Positions 26,474 through 38,493 are shown, counted from the first letter of the stretch. The stretch: DNA of 64,000 bases from Nocardiopsis sp. CNR-923 (GCF_001942255.1 NZ_MKKC01000120.1:1-64000), one strand, 5' to 3'. Notes: generated by a model not told the origin, from the sequence alone. Numbers and translations are program-made.

Positions 26474-28725
26474 ATGGATGAGACCCCGACGGCGGTGCGT
26501 CCGGAGGGCGCGCCCCACGACACAGGGGAAGGGGCCGGGTTCGGCGCCCGGACCGGACGCACCGGCAGGGCCGCCGACGTCCTCCCGGACGTGGACGGCC
26601 GGGACCGGGGCGACGGCCCCGTGTGGCGCGCGGTCGCCGCCGAACGGTGGGGCGAGGGCCGGGCGGCGACCGCGGTCGGCGCGGTGGTGGCCCTCCTCGC
26701 GATCGGCCTCACTCTCTTCCAGCTCTACGTCGCGCTCTTTGCCGGGCTGGACGCGCGCCAGCAGCGGATCGTCCACCTGCTGTTCGTCATGGTGATGGTC
26801 TTCCTGCTCATGCGGCCCTTCGACCTGGACGCGACGTCGCGGTTCTCGGCGGTCCGGCTCGTCCGGGCACTGGTGCCCCGGCGCGGGGCCGCCGCGGGCG
26901 GGGACCGGGACCCGCGCGACGGGGCCGCCCGGCGGACGCTGGCGGGGATCGGCGGGGTACTCGACCTGGTGCTGCTCGCCGCGGCCGTGGTGGCCAGCGT
27001 CTACCCGATCGTGTACCAGGACGAGCTGAACGCGCGCGCGGGCGCCTACACCGAACTGGACTGGATCCTGGGCCTGGTCCTCATGATCGTGCTCTTGGAG
27101 GCCACGCGCAGGGCGGTCGGGATGATCATGGTGGTGCTGGTCGTCGCGTTCGTCTACTACGCGTGGATCGGGCCGCTCATCCCCGGCCAGTTCGGGCACA
27201 CCGGAGCGACCATCCAGCGCATCTCCACGCACGCCTACCTGGGCGACGGGATCTACGGACTCACCCTCGGGGTGGTCGTGACCTTCGTGTTCGTGTTCAT
27301 CCTCTTCGGGGCGCTGCTCAGCAAGACCGGCGGCGGCAACTTCTTCGTCGGGCTGGCCTACGTGGTCACCGGGCGGATGGTCGGCGGACCCGCCAAGGGC
27401 GCGGTGCTGGCCAGCGCGCTGATGGGTTCGGTGTCCGGGAGCGCGATCGCCAACGTCGTCACCTCCGGCCCGTTCACCATCCCGTTGATGCGCAGGGTCG
27501 GCTACCGCAAGGAGGACGCGGCCGGAGTCGAGGCCGCGGCGTCGACCGGCGGGCAGATCCTGCCGCCCATCATGGGTGCGGGCGCGTTCATCATGGCCGA
27601 GCGCACCGGGATCGCCTACGCCGACATCGTCAAGGTCGCGATCATCCCGGCGCTCATGTACTTCGGCGTGATGTTCCTGTTCGTGGACATCCTGGCGCGC
27701 AAGCACGGCATCGGGGTCGCCAGGAGCGAGGACCTGCCCAGACTGCGCCTGGTGCTGGCGGCGGGCTGGCACTTCCTCCTGCCGCTGCTGCTGCTCATCG
27801 TCCTACTGCTCCAGTACGTGCCGCCGACGCAGGCGGGCCTGTACGCGTGCGGCGCTCTGCTGGCCGTGGCGATGCTGCGGGCGAGCAGCCGCCTGTCGCC
27901 GAGCGACTTCCTCGACGTGTTCGTCACCGCGGCGCGCAACACCGTCCCGGTGTCGGTGGCGTGCGCGGTGGCGGGGATCATCGTCGGGATGGTCGGCCTG
28001 ACAGGACTGGGCCTGACGCTCTCGAACGTGCTGGTGACGGTGTTCGCCGGCAACCTGTTGCTGACGCTGGTGATGGTCGCGGTGGCGTCCCTGATCATGG
28101 GCTTCGGCCTGCCGGTGACCGCCTCCTACGTGGTGATCTCGGTCCTGGCCGTGCCCGCGCTGGGCGAGCTCGGGCTGGCCGTGCTGGTGGCGCACATGAT
28201 CGTGTACTGGTACAGCCAGGACTCCAACGTGACGCCGCCGTGGCGCTGGCCGCGTTCGCGGCGGCGGGGATCGCGGGTGCCAAGCCGATGCGGGCGGGCG
28301 CGGCGGCGTGGAAGTTCGCCAAGGGGCTCTATCTGATCCCGGTCATGATGGCCTACTCCGCGCTGCTCAGGGTGGACGGCCCCCTCACGGACCTGGTGGT
28401 CGCGGTGCTGAGCGGGTGCGTGGCGCTCGCGGCGTCGGCGATCGCCATCGAGGGTCACTTCCTGCGGCGCACGACGCTGCTGGAGCGGGTCGGGCTCGCC
28501 CTGGCCGCGGCGTTCGTCATGATCGCGCCGGAGTGGAGCGCGCTCGCCGTGAGCGTGCTCGGGACGCCGGTGGAGGCCGGATGGTTCGTGTTGGCCGGAT
28601 CGGTGCTGGGCGTGGTGCTCGTCGCGGCGCAGGTCCTCGGCCGCCGCCGCGGTCTGGACGAGCGGTCCGCCGCGCGGGACGCGGTCCGGGCCCGGCCGGA
28701 CGGCGGGGCGTCGGGGGACGACTAG
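26474..28725 (+). CDS. TRAP transporter fused permease (DctQM-type, 4TM/12TM) (frameshift near 28243)
   Basis: About 750 residues. A hydrophilic N-terminus of about 70 residues, then many membrane helices. The large subunit shows the TRAP signature GSVSGSAIANVVTSGPFTIPLM, then STGGQILPPIMGAGAFIMAE and IMGFGLPVTASYVVISVL, with YWYSQDSNVTPP before the frame break. It uses a Na+ or H+ gradient to import the solute delivered by the TAXI protein. One G is lost in CCGCCGGTGG; the rest continues normally (VALAAFAAAGIAGAKPM). An acidic/Arg tail ends the protein. Confidence 0.92.
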
Positions 28726-28890
28726 GTCGTGTCTCCTGGAATCGGCTCCCCAGGGGGTTCGCCGTTCGGGCGCGCCAGGGTGTGTGAGGTTGAGACCGTG
28801 CCGAAGGCGTCCGTCGAGGGTGGTGGGCGGCGGGCGGGCGCGGCGAAGCGCAGGCGCGAAGATGCACGGCGCCCCCTAGGATGAACACAC

Positions 28891-29925
28891 ATGTGGCGAT
28901 TCCGACGGACTCCTGGACGGGTGCCGACCGGCACGGGCATCGAGGCGGCGCTGGTGTCGGCCGCGTTCGGCACCGACCCCGTCCTCAGGTCCGGGTGCGA
29001 GGCGGTGCGCGAGGGCGGCGTCGCGGCGGGGCTGACCCTGCTCGGTGAGGACCGCGGTGATCCCGAGGCCCGCGTGCACCGAGCCGAGGCGCTCGGGCGC
29101 GCCGCCGTCGGCCGGATCGGGGAGGTCGCCGCCCTGGCCGAGAGCGACGCCGACGAGGCCGACGTCCTGCTGTGGCTCGGGTACACCCTGCTGGCGCGGG
29201 CCGCGGCCCAGCCCGCCGGGGGAGCGGACACCGGCCGGGCGGACCGCAAGGCCCTGGAGGCGGCGCTCGTCGAGGCCCGCGCCCCCTTGGAGGCCGCCGC
29301 GCGCCTGCGTCCCGACGACGCCGCTCCCTGGGTCGCCCTCCAGACCGCCGCCATGGGGCTGGGAGCGGACCGGGAGGAGAAGGACCGGCTCTGGGGCGAA
29401 GTGACCGACCGGGCGCCGCACCTGTTCCCCGCGCACCTGATCCGGGTCCGCGCCGTGTCCCCGACCCGGGGCGGCTCGACCGAGGAGATGTTCGCGGTGG
29501 CGGGCGCCGCGGCCGACGGCGCCCCCGAGGGCAGCCCGCTTCCCGCCGTCCTGGCCCTCGCCCACGCCGAGCACCTGCGCGCCGAGCACAAGCGGATGGC
29601 CGCCGAGGGCTCCTTCGACTACATCGCGCGCATGTCCCTGGGCCGCCTGCACGGCGAGCCGGTTCGGGAACTGTTCGACGCGGCCCGCGCCTGGGTGACG
29701 ACGGCCGTCCCGCACGAGCGCGACGTCCAGGCCCACCACCTGTTCGGCTGGGCCTTCCACCGGGCCGACGTCGCCGAGGCGGCGCGGTGGCACCTGGGCG
29801 CGGTCGGCCGGTTCTACTGCGACCTGCCGTGGTCGTTCTTCGGCGACCCCAGGGCCGGGGCCGCACACGCGATGGCGCTGGTCGGAGTGGACCCGCGCAC
29901 CGCCCCGGAGCACGGCCCGGTCTGA
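28891..29925 (+). CDS. Uncharacterised helical repeat (TPR-like) protein
   Basis: 344 residues, rich in Ala/Glu/Leu helices in TPR-like pairs (for example VLLWLGYTLLARAAAQ, AAPWVALQTAAMGLGADREE, DVQAHHLFGWAFHRADVAEA). No signal peptide, no membrane segment. The middle (HLFPAHLIRVRAVSPTRGG) and the end (YCDLPWSFFGDP) look conserved rather than filler. Similar proteins in actinobacteria are annotated only as hypothetical or DUF4034-like; a scaffold or binding role is possible. ATG 28891 follows AGGATG. It is upstream of and co-directional with hen1 with a 56-bp gap. Confidence 0.7.
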   Translation: MWRFRRTPGRVPTGTGIEAALVSAAFGTDPVLRSGCEAVREGGVAAGLTLLGEDRGDPEARVHRAEALGRAAVGRIGEVAALAESDADEADVLLWLGYTLLARAAAQPAGGADTGRADRKALEAALVEARAPLEAAARLRPDDAAPWVALQTAAMGLGADREEKDRLWGEVTDRAPHLFPAHLIRVRAVSPTRGGSTEEMFAVAGAAADGAPEGSPLPAVLALAHAEHLRAEHKRMAAEGSFDYIARMSLGRLHGEPVRELFDAARAWVTTAVPHERDVQAHHLFGWAFHRADVAEAARWHLGAVGRFYCDLPWSFFGDPRAGAAHAMALVGVDPRTAPEHGPV

Positions 29926-29981
29926 CCGCCCCGCCGGAAAAGCGGTGGTCCGGTCAGCGCTGCCCCGTCCACAATGCAGGG

Positions 29982-31040
29982 GTGCTACTGACGATCACGA
30001 CCACGGCGACGCCGGCGACGGACCTCGGCTTCCTGCTGCACAAGCATCCCGACAGGGCGCAGAGCTTCGAGCAGTCCTTCGGCACGGCGCACGTCTTCTA
30101 CCCCGAGGCGAGCGAGGAGCGGTGCACCGCGGCACTCATGCTGGAGGTGGACCCGCGGTCGCTGCTGCGCTCACGCACGTCGGTGAACACGCCCGACTTC
30201 GCGCTCGCCCAGTACGTCAACGACCGTCCCGGTTGGCTGGCCGCGCACCCCGAACGCGGCTGGATCACCCGCCGCTACCTCAACCGGCGCGACCGGTACG
30301 TGCGCACCGCCCTGACGCGGCTGGCCGAGGCCGACGACCGCGCCGCAGACGAGGAGGCCGACGACCCGGCGTCCGAGGAGCGCGGACCAGCCCTGGCCGA
30401 GCAGCGCGCGGGCGCCGTCCTGGCGGTGCTGGAGGCCGAGCACGCCACCAGCGTCATCGACCTGGGGTGCGGGTCAGGAGCGCTGCTGGACCGCCTGGTC
30501 CGGGACCGCGCGCTGGAGCGGATCACCGGTGTGGACGTGAGCACCGTCAGCCTCGAACGCGCGCACCGCAGGGTGTGCCAGGGCTGCCACCCGGACGGGC
30601 GCGGTCGCCATCGGCCGCTGCCCGGCGCCGCCGGGGGGACGCGGGAGGGGGGTCGGCCCGCGCGGCCCGAGCTGCTGGTCGGGTCGGTCGTGTACCGGGA
30701 CGCGCGGTTCGCGGGCCACGACGCCGCCGTGCTCATGGAGGTCGTCGAGCACCTCGACCCGTCGCGCCTGCCCGCGATGGAGGAGAGCGTGTTCGGGGCG
30801 GCCCAACCCCGGGTCGTGGTGGTCACCACGCCCAACGCCGAGTACAACGGGCACTACGAGGGTCTGCCCGAGGGAGCCTTCCGCCACGCCGACCACCGCT
30901 TCGAATGGACCCGCGCCGAGTTCACCGCGTGGGCCGAGGGCGTCGCGTCGCGGCGCGGCTACCGGGTCCGCTTCCTGCCGGTGGGCCCCGAACACCCCGA
31001 GACCGGCGCCCCGACCCAGATGGGAGTCTTCACCCGATGA
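29982..31040 (+). CDS. hen1: Hen1 RNA 3'-terminal 2'-O-methyltransferase, N-domain internally shortened
   Basis: 352 residues, against about 460-480 in the family. The N-terminus (LLTITTTATPATDLGFLLHK, HVFYPEASEERCTAALMLEV) and FALAQYVNDRP are normal, but the text then jumps directly to GWLAAHPERGWITRRYL. The roughly 110-130 residues normally between them are missing, in frame, at about 30231. The C-terminal methyltransferase is complete: VIDLGCGSGALLDRLV, the metal-binding EVVEHLD and HADHRFEWTR, and PTQMGVF at the end. It methylates the ribose at a broken RNA 3' end before Pnkp sealing. In this family the N-domain contacts and activates the Pnkp ligase, so the gap matters. GTG 29982; the stop overlaps the pnkp start (ATGA). 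Confidence 0.88.
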   Translation: MLLTITTTATPATDLGFLLHKHPDRAQSFEQSFGTAHVFYPEASEERCTAALMLEVDPRSLLRSRTSVNTPDFALAQYVNDRPGWLAAHPERGWITRRYLNRRDRYVRTALTRLAEADDRAADEEADDPASEERGPALAEQRAGAVLAVLEAEHATSVIDLGCGSGALLDRLVRDRALERITGVDVSTVSLERAHRRVCQGCHPDGRGRHRPLPGAAGGTREGGRPARPELLVGSVVYRDARFAGHDAAVLMEVVEHLDPSRLPAMEESVFGAAQPRVVVVTTPNAEYNGHYEGLPEGAFRHADHRFEWTRAEFTAWAEGVASRRGYRVRFLPVGPEHPETGAPTQMGVFTR

Positions 31041-32533
31041 GCGAGATCGAGACCGCGGCGGTCGCGGAGCCACGCGTGCTCGGCGTCCCCGCGATGGGGC
31101 TCGTCGTGCTCGTCGGGGTGTCGGGCTCGGGCAAGTCGACCTTCGCGGCCCGCCACTTCCTCCCGACACAGGTGGTCAGCTCCGACCACTGCCGCGGCGT
31201 GGTCAGCGACGACCCCAACGACCAGGGCGCGAGCAGCGACGCCTTCGCCCTGCTGCACACGATCGTCGACATCCGGCTGCGCCGGGGCCTGTTGACCGTC
31301 GTGGACGCGACCAACGTACGGCCGGGCGCACGCGAACGGCTCGTGCGCATCGCCAAGGACAACAACGTGCTGTCCACCGCGATCGTGCTCGACGTCACCG
31401 AGTCGACGGCGGTCCGCCGCAACCGCGAGCGCCCCGACCGGGACTTCGGCGACCACGTCGTCCGGCGGCAGCGCCGCGACCTGAAGTCGGGGCTCAAGCG
31501 GCTGACCCGCGAGGGATTCCGCGAGGTGCACGTGCTGCGCGGCCCGGAGGAGATCGACGCCGTCCGCGTCGAACTGGAGCGCGCCTGGCCAGACCGCACG
31601 GAGCTGACCGGGCCGTTCGACATCGTCGGCGACGTGCACGGCTGCCGTGCCGAGCTGGAGGAGCTGCTCGGTGGCCTGGGCTACGCGATCGCGCGCGACG
31701 ACCACGGACGGCCGGTCGGCGCGCGCCACCCCGGGGGCCGCACCGCCGTGTTCGTGGGGGACCTGGTGGACCGGGGGCCCGACAGCCCCGGTGTGCTGCG
31801 GCTGGTCATGGGCATGGTCGCCGATGGGGACGCGCTGTGCGTGCCGGGCAACCATGAGAACAAGCTCGTGCGCGTGCTCAAGGGCGCCAAGGCGCGGCAC
31901 ACGCACGGCCTCGCCGAGACCATGGAGCAGCTCGGGCGGGAGAGCGAGGAGTTTCGCGCACGCGTGCTGGAGTTCTGCGACGGGCTGGTCAGCCACCTCG
32001 TCCTGGACGGCGGGAAGCTGGTCGTCGCGCACGCCGGTCTGAAGGAGGAGTACCACGGCCGCGCCTCCGGCCGGGTGCGGTCCTTCGCCCTGTACGGCGA
32101 CACGACCGGCGAGACCGACGAGTACGGGCTTCCCGTCCGCCTGCCGTGGGCGCGCGACTACCGGGGCCGGGCCGCCGTGGTGTACGGGCACGTGCCCACG
32201 CACGAGGCGGAGTGGCTCAACAACACGATCTGCCTGGACACCGGCTGCGTGTTCGGCGGGCGGCTCACCGCGCTGCGCTACCCGGAGCGCGAACTGGTCG
32301 ACGTGGCGGCGGAGCGCACGTGGTGCGAGCCGGCGAGACCGCTCACGCCCCAGGCGCCGCGCGCGCCGACGACCGGTAGGGCGGAGTCGTGGACACCACC
32401 GACCCGGCCGGATGCGACGCGGCCGTCGAGTGGTGGCGGGCGCTGGTGTCGGTGGGCGGCGAGGGCATGGTGGTCAAGCCGGTGCTGGGGGCGCGGGCAC
32501 GGGCGTGCGAGGGTCTGGCCCAGCCGGGACTGA
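31037..32533 (+). CDS. pnkp: Pnkp polynucleotide kinase-phosphatase, ligase domain truncated
   Basis: The first about 445 residues are sound. Kinase: P-loop VVLVGVSGSGKSTFAARHF (about residue 20) and the lid region RRNRERPDRDFGDHVV. Phosphatase (calcineurin-like): FDIVGDVHGC, VFVGDLVDRGPDS, CVPGNHENK, VVAHAG and VYGHVPTHE. After 'RPLTPQAPRAPTT' (about 32377) the frame is lost; the last about 50 residues here are out-of-frame reading. The adenylate-transfer lobe of the ligase, with its catalytic Lys motif (KHMGSRA in the family), is absent. Only the ligase C-terminus remains, in the next frame. It can be expected to heal RNA ends but not seal them, unless the assembly is wrong here. Overlaps hen1 by 4 bp. 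Confidence 0.88.
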   Translation: MSEIETAAVAEPRVLGVPAMGLVVLVGVSGSGKSTFAARHFLPTQVVSSDHCRGVVSDDPNDQGASSDAFALLHTIVDIRLRRGLLTVVDATNVRPGARERLVRIAKDNNVLSTAIVLDVTESTAVRRNRERPDRDFGDHVVRRQRRDLKSGLKRLTREGFREVHVLRGPEEIDAVRVELERAWPDRTELTGPFDIVGDVHGCRAELEELLGGLGYAIARDDHGRPVGARHPGGRTAVFVGDLVDRGPDSPGVLRLVMGMVADGDALCVPGNHENKLVRVLKGAKARHTHGLAETMEQLGRESEEFRARVLEFCDGLVSHLVLDGGKLVVAHAGLKEEYHGRASGRVRSFALYGDTTGETDEYGLPVRLPWARDYRGRAAVVYGHVPTHEAEWLNNTICLDTGCVFGGRLTALRYPERELVDVAAERTWCEPARPLTPQAPRAPTTGRAESWTPPTRPDATRPSSGGGRWCRWAARAWWSSRCWGRGHGRARVWPSRD

Positions 32534-32775
32534 AGGTGCGCGGGCCCGACTACCTGCGGATCGTCTACGGCCCCGACTACACCGAGCCGGAGCGGTTGGC
32601 GGCGCTGAAGGCGCGCCGTTCGCCGGGACGCAAGACGGGGCTGGCGATGCGCGAGCACAAACTGGGGTTGGAGGCGCTGGCGCGGCATGCCCGGGGCGAA
32701 CCGCTGTGGCGGGTGCACGAGGCGGTGTTCGCCGTGCTTGCCCTGGAGTCGGAGCCGGTCGACCCGCGGCTGTGA
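32389..32775 (+). pseudogene. Pnkp ligase C-terminal fragment
   Basis: About 128 residues in the frame next to pnkp: GGEGMVVKPVL (nucleotidyltransferase motif with Lys), KVRGPDYLRIVYGPDYT (motif V/C-terminal), and the typical ending WRVHEAVFAVLALESEPVDPRL (in part). It is the genuine end of Pnkp; about 250 residues between it and the phosphatase domain are missing. Confidence 0.85.
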
Positions 32776-33046
32776 CGGGCGAGCCGAAGCGCAGCGCGTG
32801 CCCACGTCGGGCACCCCCGCCCGATGCGTCGGGCGGGGCCGTGGTGTGTCGGGGGGCACCTGTGCTTCGGAGGATCACACAACCAATTGCCTCCTGCTTT
32901 GTCGTCATATCCCACCAATTCGCCTCGTGTGTCACCTTCTTTACCTGCCTGCTCTTCCGCGCGGACCTGCGCGGGGGCGATGATGTGCACGCCCGCAAAG
33001 CAGACAACCCCGCAATCCCCCTCACATATCGGAAATCGGAGCAGGC
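32776..33046. other. Intergenic region before the secreted nuclease gene
   Basis: 271 bp, A/T-rich for this genome around 32870-32950 and 33000-33040. It probably contains the nuclease promoter; I see no clear -35/-10 pair. AGGC just before GTG 33047 is a weak ribosome binding site. Confidence 0.4.
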
Positions 33047-35477
33047 GTGATCCCCACCTCCCCCAGGTCGCCGTCCAGACGTGTGCTCGTGTCGGCCTCC
33101 GCCACCGCGGCCCTCCTCCTAACCACCACCCTCGGCACGGCAGTCCCCGCCGCCGCCGCGTCCACCACGCCGGTCATCAGCGAGGTCTACGGCGGCGGCG
33201 GCAACAGCGGCGCCCAGCTGCGCCACGACTTCGTCGAACTCGGCAACCCCGCCGACGCCGCCGTCGCCCTCGACGGCTGGAGCGTGCAGTACCTCCCCGC
33301 CCGTCCGAGTTCCGGCACCCGAGCCCAGGTCACCGAGCTGACAGGATCCGTCGACGCCGGGGGCCACTACCTCGTCCGCCAGGGCCAGGGCTCGGGCGGC
33401 GACACCGACCTTCCCGCCCCCGACGCCGACGGCGGCACCGCCATGTCCGCACAGTCGGGCGCGGTCCTCCTCGTCCAGGGCACCGACCCCGTCGCCTGCC
33501 GGACGGCCGCCGAGTGTGCCGGGGAGGAGGGCGTCGTCGACATCGTCGGCTACGGAGACGCCGTCATCCACGAGGGCGCGCCCATCGCCGGGCTGGGCAA
33601 CACGGCCTCCGCCGCGCGCGACGACGCCTTCACCGACACCGGCGACAACGCCGCCGATCTCACCGTCGGCGACCCGACCCCCGTCAACGCCGACGGGGAG
33701 ACCGTCGGCGACGGCCCCGGCGACCCGGACGGTCCCGGCGAGCCGGGTGACCTGCGTGTCCACGACGTCCAGGGCACCACCCGCACCTCCCCGTTCGTGG
33801 GGCGGGACGTCAGCGGCGTGCCGGGCGTCGTCACGGCGGTCAACGCCTTCGGCTCCGCCCAGGGCTTCTGGTTCCAGGACCCCGAGGGCGACGGCGACCC
33901 GCGCACCAGCGAGGGGCTCTTCGTCTTCACCGGATCCACCACCCCCGACGTGGCCGTCGGAGACGAGGTCCTGGTCGGGGGCCGCGTCGCCGAGTACCTG
34001 CCCCAGACGGACGCGCACACGATCACCCAGCTCTCCGGAGCGCGGTGGACCGTCGAGTCGTCCGGCAACCCCGTGCCCGACGCGGTCCAGCTGGACTCCG
34101 GCGTGGTCCCGGAGACGTACGCGCCCGACCACGGCGGCGACATCACCGACCTCGACCTGGCTCCCGACACCTACGCCCTCGACTTCTGGGCCGCCCACGA
34201 GCACATGCGCGTCCGGGTGGAGGACGCCCCCGTCATCGACGCGACCGACCCCTACTCGGCACTGTGGGTGACCACGGATCCCGACGACGACGCCACCGTC
34301 AACGGCGGCGCCCTCTACAGCTCCTACGACGACCCCAACTCCGGGCGGATCAAGATCGAGTCGCTGCTCGACAGCGACGTCCACCCCTTCCCCCAGCCAA
34401 CGTGGGCGACACGCTCACGGGCGTCACCGAGGGGCCGCTCTACTACAGCCGGTTCGGCGGCTTCGTCATCCGTGCGACCGCCCTGGGCGAGCTCGCCGCG
34501 GGCGACCTGGAGCGCGAACCCGTCCGCGAGGCCGCGCCGCAGGAGACCACCATCGCCACCTACAACGTCGAGAACCTCGACGGCGCGGACGAGCAGGCGA
34601 AGTTCGACGAGCTCGCCCGGGGCGTCGTCGAGTACCTCGGCTCCCCGGACATCATCGGACTGGAGGAGATCCAGGACGACAACGGCGCGGTCGACGACGG
34701 CTCCGTCGGCGCCGACCTCACGCTCCGTCGGCTCACGCGCGCCATCCACGAGCAGGGCGGCCCCCGCTACGTCTGGCGCCAGATCGACCCCGTCGACGGC
34801 CAGGACGGAGGCCAGCCGGGCGGAAACATCCGCAACGTCTTCCTCTTCAACCCCCGCCACGTCCGCTTCGTCGACGCGCCCGGCGGCGACGCCACCACCC
34901 CCGTCGAGGTCGTGGAGGGTCGGCGCGGCCCCCAGCTCAGCGTCTCCCCGGGTCGGATCGCCCCGCAGGACGAGGCGTGGGACTCCAGCCGCAAGCCGCT
35001 CGTCGGCCAGTTCCGGGTGCGCGGCCGCGACCTGTTCGTGGTCACCAACCACTTCAACTCCAAGGGCGGCGACCAGTCCCTGCACGGGGTCGTCCAGCCG
35101 CCCGAGCGGCCGAGCGAGGTCCAGCGCAACGCGCAGGCCCGCCTGGTCAGGGAGTTCACGGACGAGCTGTTCGCGGCGGACCCCGACGCCAACGTCGTGG
35201 TCATGGGCGACCTGAACGACTTCCAGTTCTCGCCGACCCTCGACATCCTCACCGGCGACGGACCACTCACCAACCCGATGACGGACCTGCCCGAGAACGA
35301 GCGGTACAACTACGTCTTCGACGGCAACTCCCAGGCGCTCGACCACATCCTGGTCAACGCCGCCCTGGCCGACCGCACGGACTACCAGGTCGTGCGGATC
35401 AACTCCGAGTTCCACGACCAGGTCAGCGACCACGACCGCAGGTGCTGTGGCTCGACCTCAGGTGCGGTCGCCGCTAG
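33047..35477 (+). CDS. Secreted nuclease: lamin-tail domain plus endonuclease/exonuclease/phosphatase domain (frameshifts near 34398 and 35441)
   Basis: About 810 residues. Sec-type signal (SRRVLVSASATAALLLTTTL, cleavage near AAAAS). A lamin-tail (LTD) domain at residues about 40-190 (VISEVYGGGGNSGAQLRHDFVEL in part), a spacer with DUF/OB-type region (FVGRDVSGVPGVVTAVNAFG, GFWFQDPEGDGDPRTSEGLF), then an EEP nuclease with TYNVENLDG, IIGLEEIQDDN, VVTNHFNSKGG, VVVMGDLNDFQFS and DHILVN. It is an ExeM/NucH-like extracellular DNase. A C is missing from CCC at two places, the second just before the C-terminal DHD-QVLWLDL. Probable role: nucleic-acid scavenging outside the cell. Confidence 0.88.
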
Positions 35478-35559
35478 CGGGGCCGGTGTACGCGGGCGCA
35501 CCTATCCTGGGTGGCGCCCGCGGCGCGGCGGGCACACCTCGACCCTGGGGAAGCGAGAG

Positions 35560-36578
<1,019 letters not shown>

Positions 36579-36705
36579 GCGCGACGGCGCACCCGGTCGA
36601 AGCCTCCCGCCGAGCCCGTCGGCAGGAAGGCGGCCGGGGCGTCGTCCGTGGGAGACGCCCTAGACTGGGCGTATATCCCTGTACTTCTGCGGAAGGTCCT
36701 CCGTC

Positions 36706-38286
36706 GTGTCCGTTGGTGCTGACAGCACGTTCGACACCGTCCTCGTCGTGGACTTCGGCGCGCAGTACGCGCAGCTGATCGCACGGCGTGTGCGGGAATG
36801 CCACGTGCACAGCGAGATCGTGCCCTCGACCATGCCGGTCGAGGAGATGCTCGCGAAGAACCCCAAGGCCATCATCCTGTCCGGTGGCCCGTCGTCGGTC
36901 TACGCGCAGGGCGCGCCCAACGTGGGCGCCGAGCTCTTCGAGACCGGGGTGCCCACCTTCGGCATCTGCTACGGCTTCCAGGCCATGACGCGGGCCCTGG
37001 GCGGCACGGTCGACCGCACCGACCTGAGTGAGTTCGGCCGCACCGAATTGTCGGCCAGCACCGACTCCCTGCTCTTCGAGGGCGTGCCCGAGGACCTCCT
37101 GGTGTGGATGTCGCACGGCGACTCCGTCGTCCGCGCCCCCGAGGGTTTCCGGACCACCGCGAGCACCGCCGGAGCGCCGGTCGCCGCCTTCGAGGACACC
37201 GAGCGACGCCTGTTCGGCGTGCAGTTCCACCCCGAGGTGATGCACACCGAGCACGGCCAGGACGTTCTGCGCCGTTTCCTGTACGAGGGCGCGGGCTGCC
37301 GCCCCACGTGGACGATGTTCAACATCGTCGAGGAGCAACTGGAGCGGATCCGCGAGGAGATCGGTGACAAGCGCGTCATCTGCGCCCTGAGCGGCGGCGT
37401 GGACTCCGCCGTGGCGGGCGCCCTGGTGCAGCGTGCCGTCGGCGACCAGCTCACCTGCGTGTTCGTCGACCACGGACTGCTCCGCAAGGGCGAGGCCGAG
37501 CAGGTCGAGAAGGACTTCGTCGCGATCACCGGCGCGACCCTGAAGGTGGTCGACGCCGAGGACCGCTTCCTGGCGGCGCTGTCCGGGGTCACCGACCCCG
37601 AGGAGAAGCGCAAGATCATCGGCCGGGAGTTCATCCGGGTCTTCGAGCAGGCCGCGCGTGAGGTCGTCGCCGAGTCCGGCGAGCACGGCGCCGAGGTCGA
37701 GTTCCTCGTACAGGGCACGCTCTACCCGGACGTCGTCGAGTCCGGCGGCGGCACCGGCACCGCGAACATCAAGTCGCACCACAACGTCGGCGGACTCCCC
37801 GACGACCTCCAGTTCACCCTGGTCGAGCCGTTGCGCGAGCTGTTCAAGGACGAGGTGCGCAAGGTCGGCGAGGAGCTGGGCCTGCCCCCCGAGATGGTGT
37901 GGCGCCAGCCGTTCCCCGGCCCCGGCCTCGGCATCCGGATCATCGGCGAGGTGACCCGCGAGCGGCTGGAGGTCCTGCGCGAGGCCGACGCGATCGCCCG
38001 TGAGGAGCTCACCCGTGCCGGGCTGGACCGCGACATCTGGCAGTGCCCGGTCGTTCTTCTGGCCGACGTCCGCTCGGTCGGCGTCCAGGGCGACGGCCGC
38101 ACCTACGGCCACCCCGTGGTGCTGCGTCCGGTCAGCAGTGAGGACGCGATGACCGCCGACTGGTCGCGTGTGCCCTACGACGTGCTCGCCCGCATCTCCA
38201 ACCGCATCACCAACGAGGTCCGCGAGATCAACCGCGTGACCCTGGACGTGACGAGCAAGCCCCCGGGCACCATCGAGTGGGAGTAG
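36706..38286 (+). CDS. guaA: GMP synthase (glutamine-hydrolysing)
   Basis: 526 residues, the usual length. The class-I amidotransferase domain has [27 protein letters not shown] (nucleophile Cys) and QFHPEV. The PP-loop ATP pyrophosphatase is [15 protein letters not shown] at about residue 228, followed by the dimerisation domain ending [14 protein letters not shown]. It converts XMP to GMP. GTG 36706 is preceded by GGAAGG; a possible -10 (TAGACT) lies at 36661-36666. No frame damage. Confidence 0.97.
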   Translation: MSVGADSTFDTVLVVDFGAQYAQLIARRVRECHVHSEIVPSTMPVEEMLAKNPKAIILSGGPSSVYAQGAPNVGAELFETGVPTFGICYGFQAMTRALGGTVDRTDLSEFGRTELSASTDSLLFEGVPEDLLVWMSHGDSVVRAPEGFRTTASTAGAPVAAFEDTERRLFGVQFHPEVMHTEHGQDVLRRFLYEGAGCRPTWTMFNIVEEQLERIREEIGDKRVICALSGGVDSAVAGALVQRAVGDQLTCVFVDHGLLRKGEAEQVEKDFVAITGATLKVVDAEDRFLAALSGVTDPEEKRKIIGREFIRVFEQAAREVVAESGEHGAEVEFLVQGTLYPDVVESGGGTGTANIKSHHNVGGLPDDLQFTLVEPLRELFKDEVRKVGEELGLPPEMVWRQPFPGPGLGIRIIGEVTRERLEVLREADAIAREELTRAGLDRDIWQCPVVLLADVRSVGVQGDGRTYGHPVVLRPVSSEDAMTADWSRVPYDVLARISNRITNEVREINRVTLDVTSKPPGTIEWE

Positions 38287-38440
38287 GGCCGGATCCCGTC
38301 GCCCGAAACGGTTCCCGAGGGGTGTCGTTCGGGCGCGGCCGGGGCGCCTGACGACGAGACCGCGCCGAAGCGTCCGTGGTGCCCGCCGCGGAACGGCGCC
38401 TCCCCCGGGCGGGCCGAGCCGAAGCGGGACCCACGGCGCC

Positions 38441-38479
38441 ACGACGGGCCCGGTACGCGTTCCGTGCCGGGCCCGTCGT
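38441..38479. terminator. Strong hairpin terminator after guaA
   Basis: A 17-bp stem (38441-38457 with 38463-38479, one mismatch) and a 5-base loop, between convergent guaA and the kinase gene. Confidence 0.85.
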
Positions 38480-38493
38480 CGTTCGTCGCGGGG

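Noticed and set aside
28726-28890. Possible small gene between the TRAP permease and the TPR-like gene
   Set aside because: No frame with a ribosome binding site and plausible codon use was found in the 165 bp.
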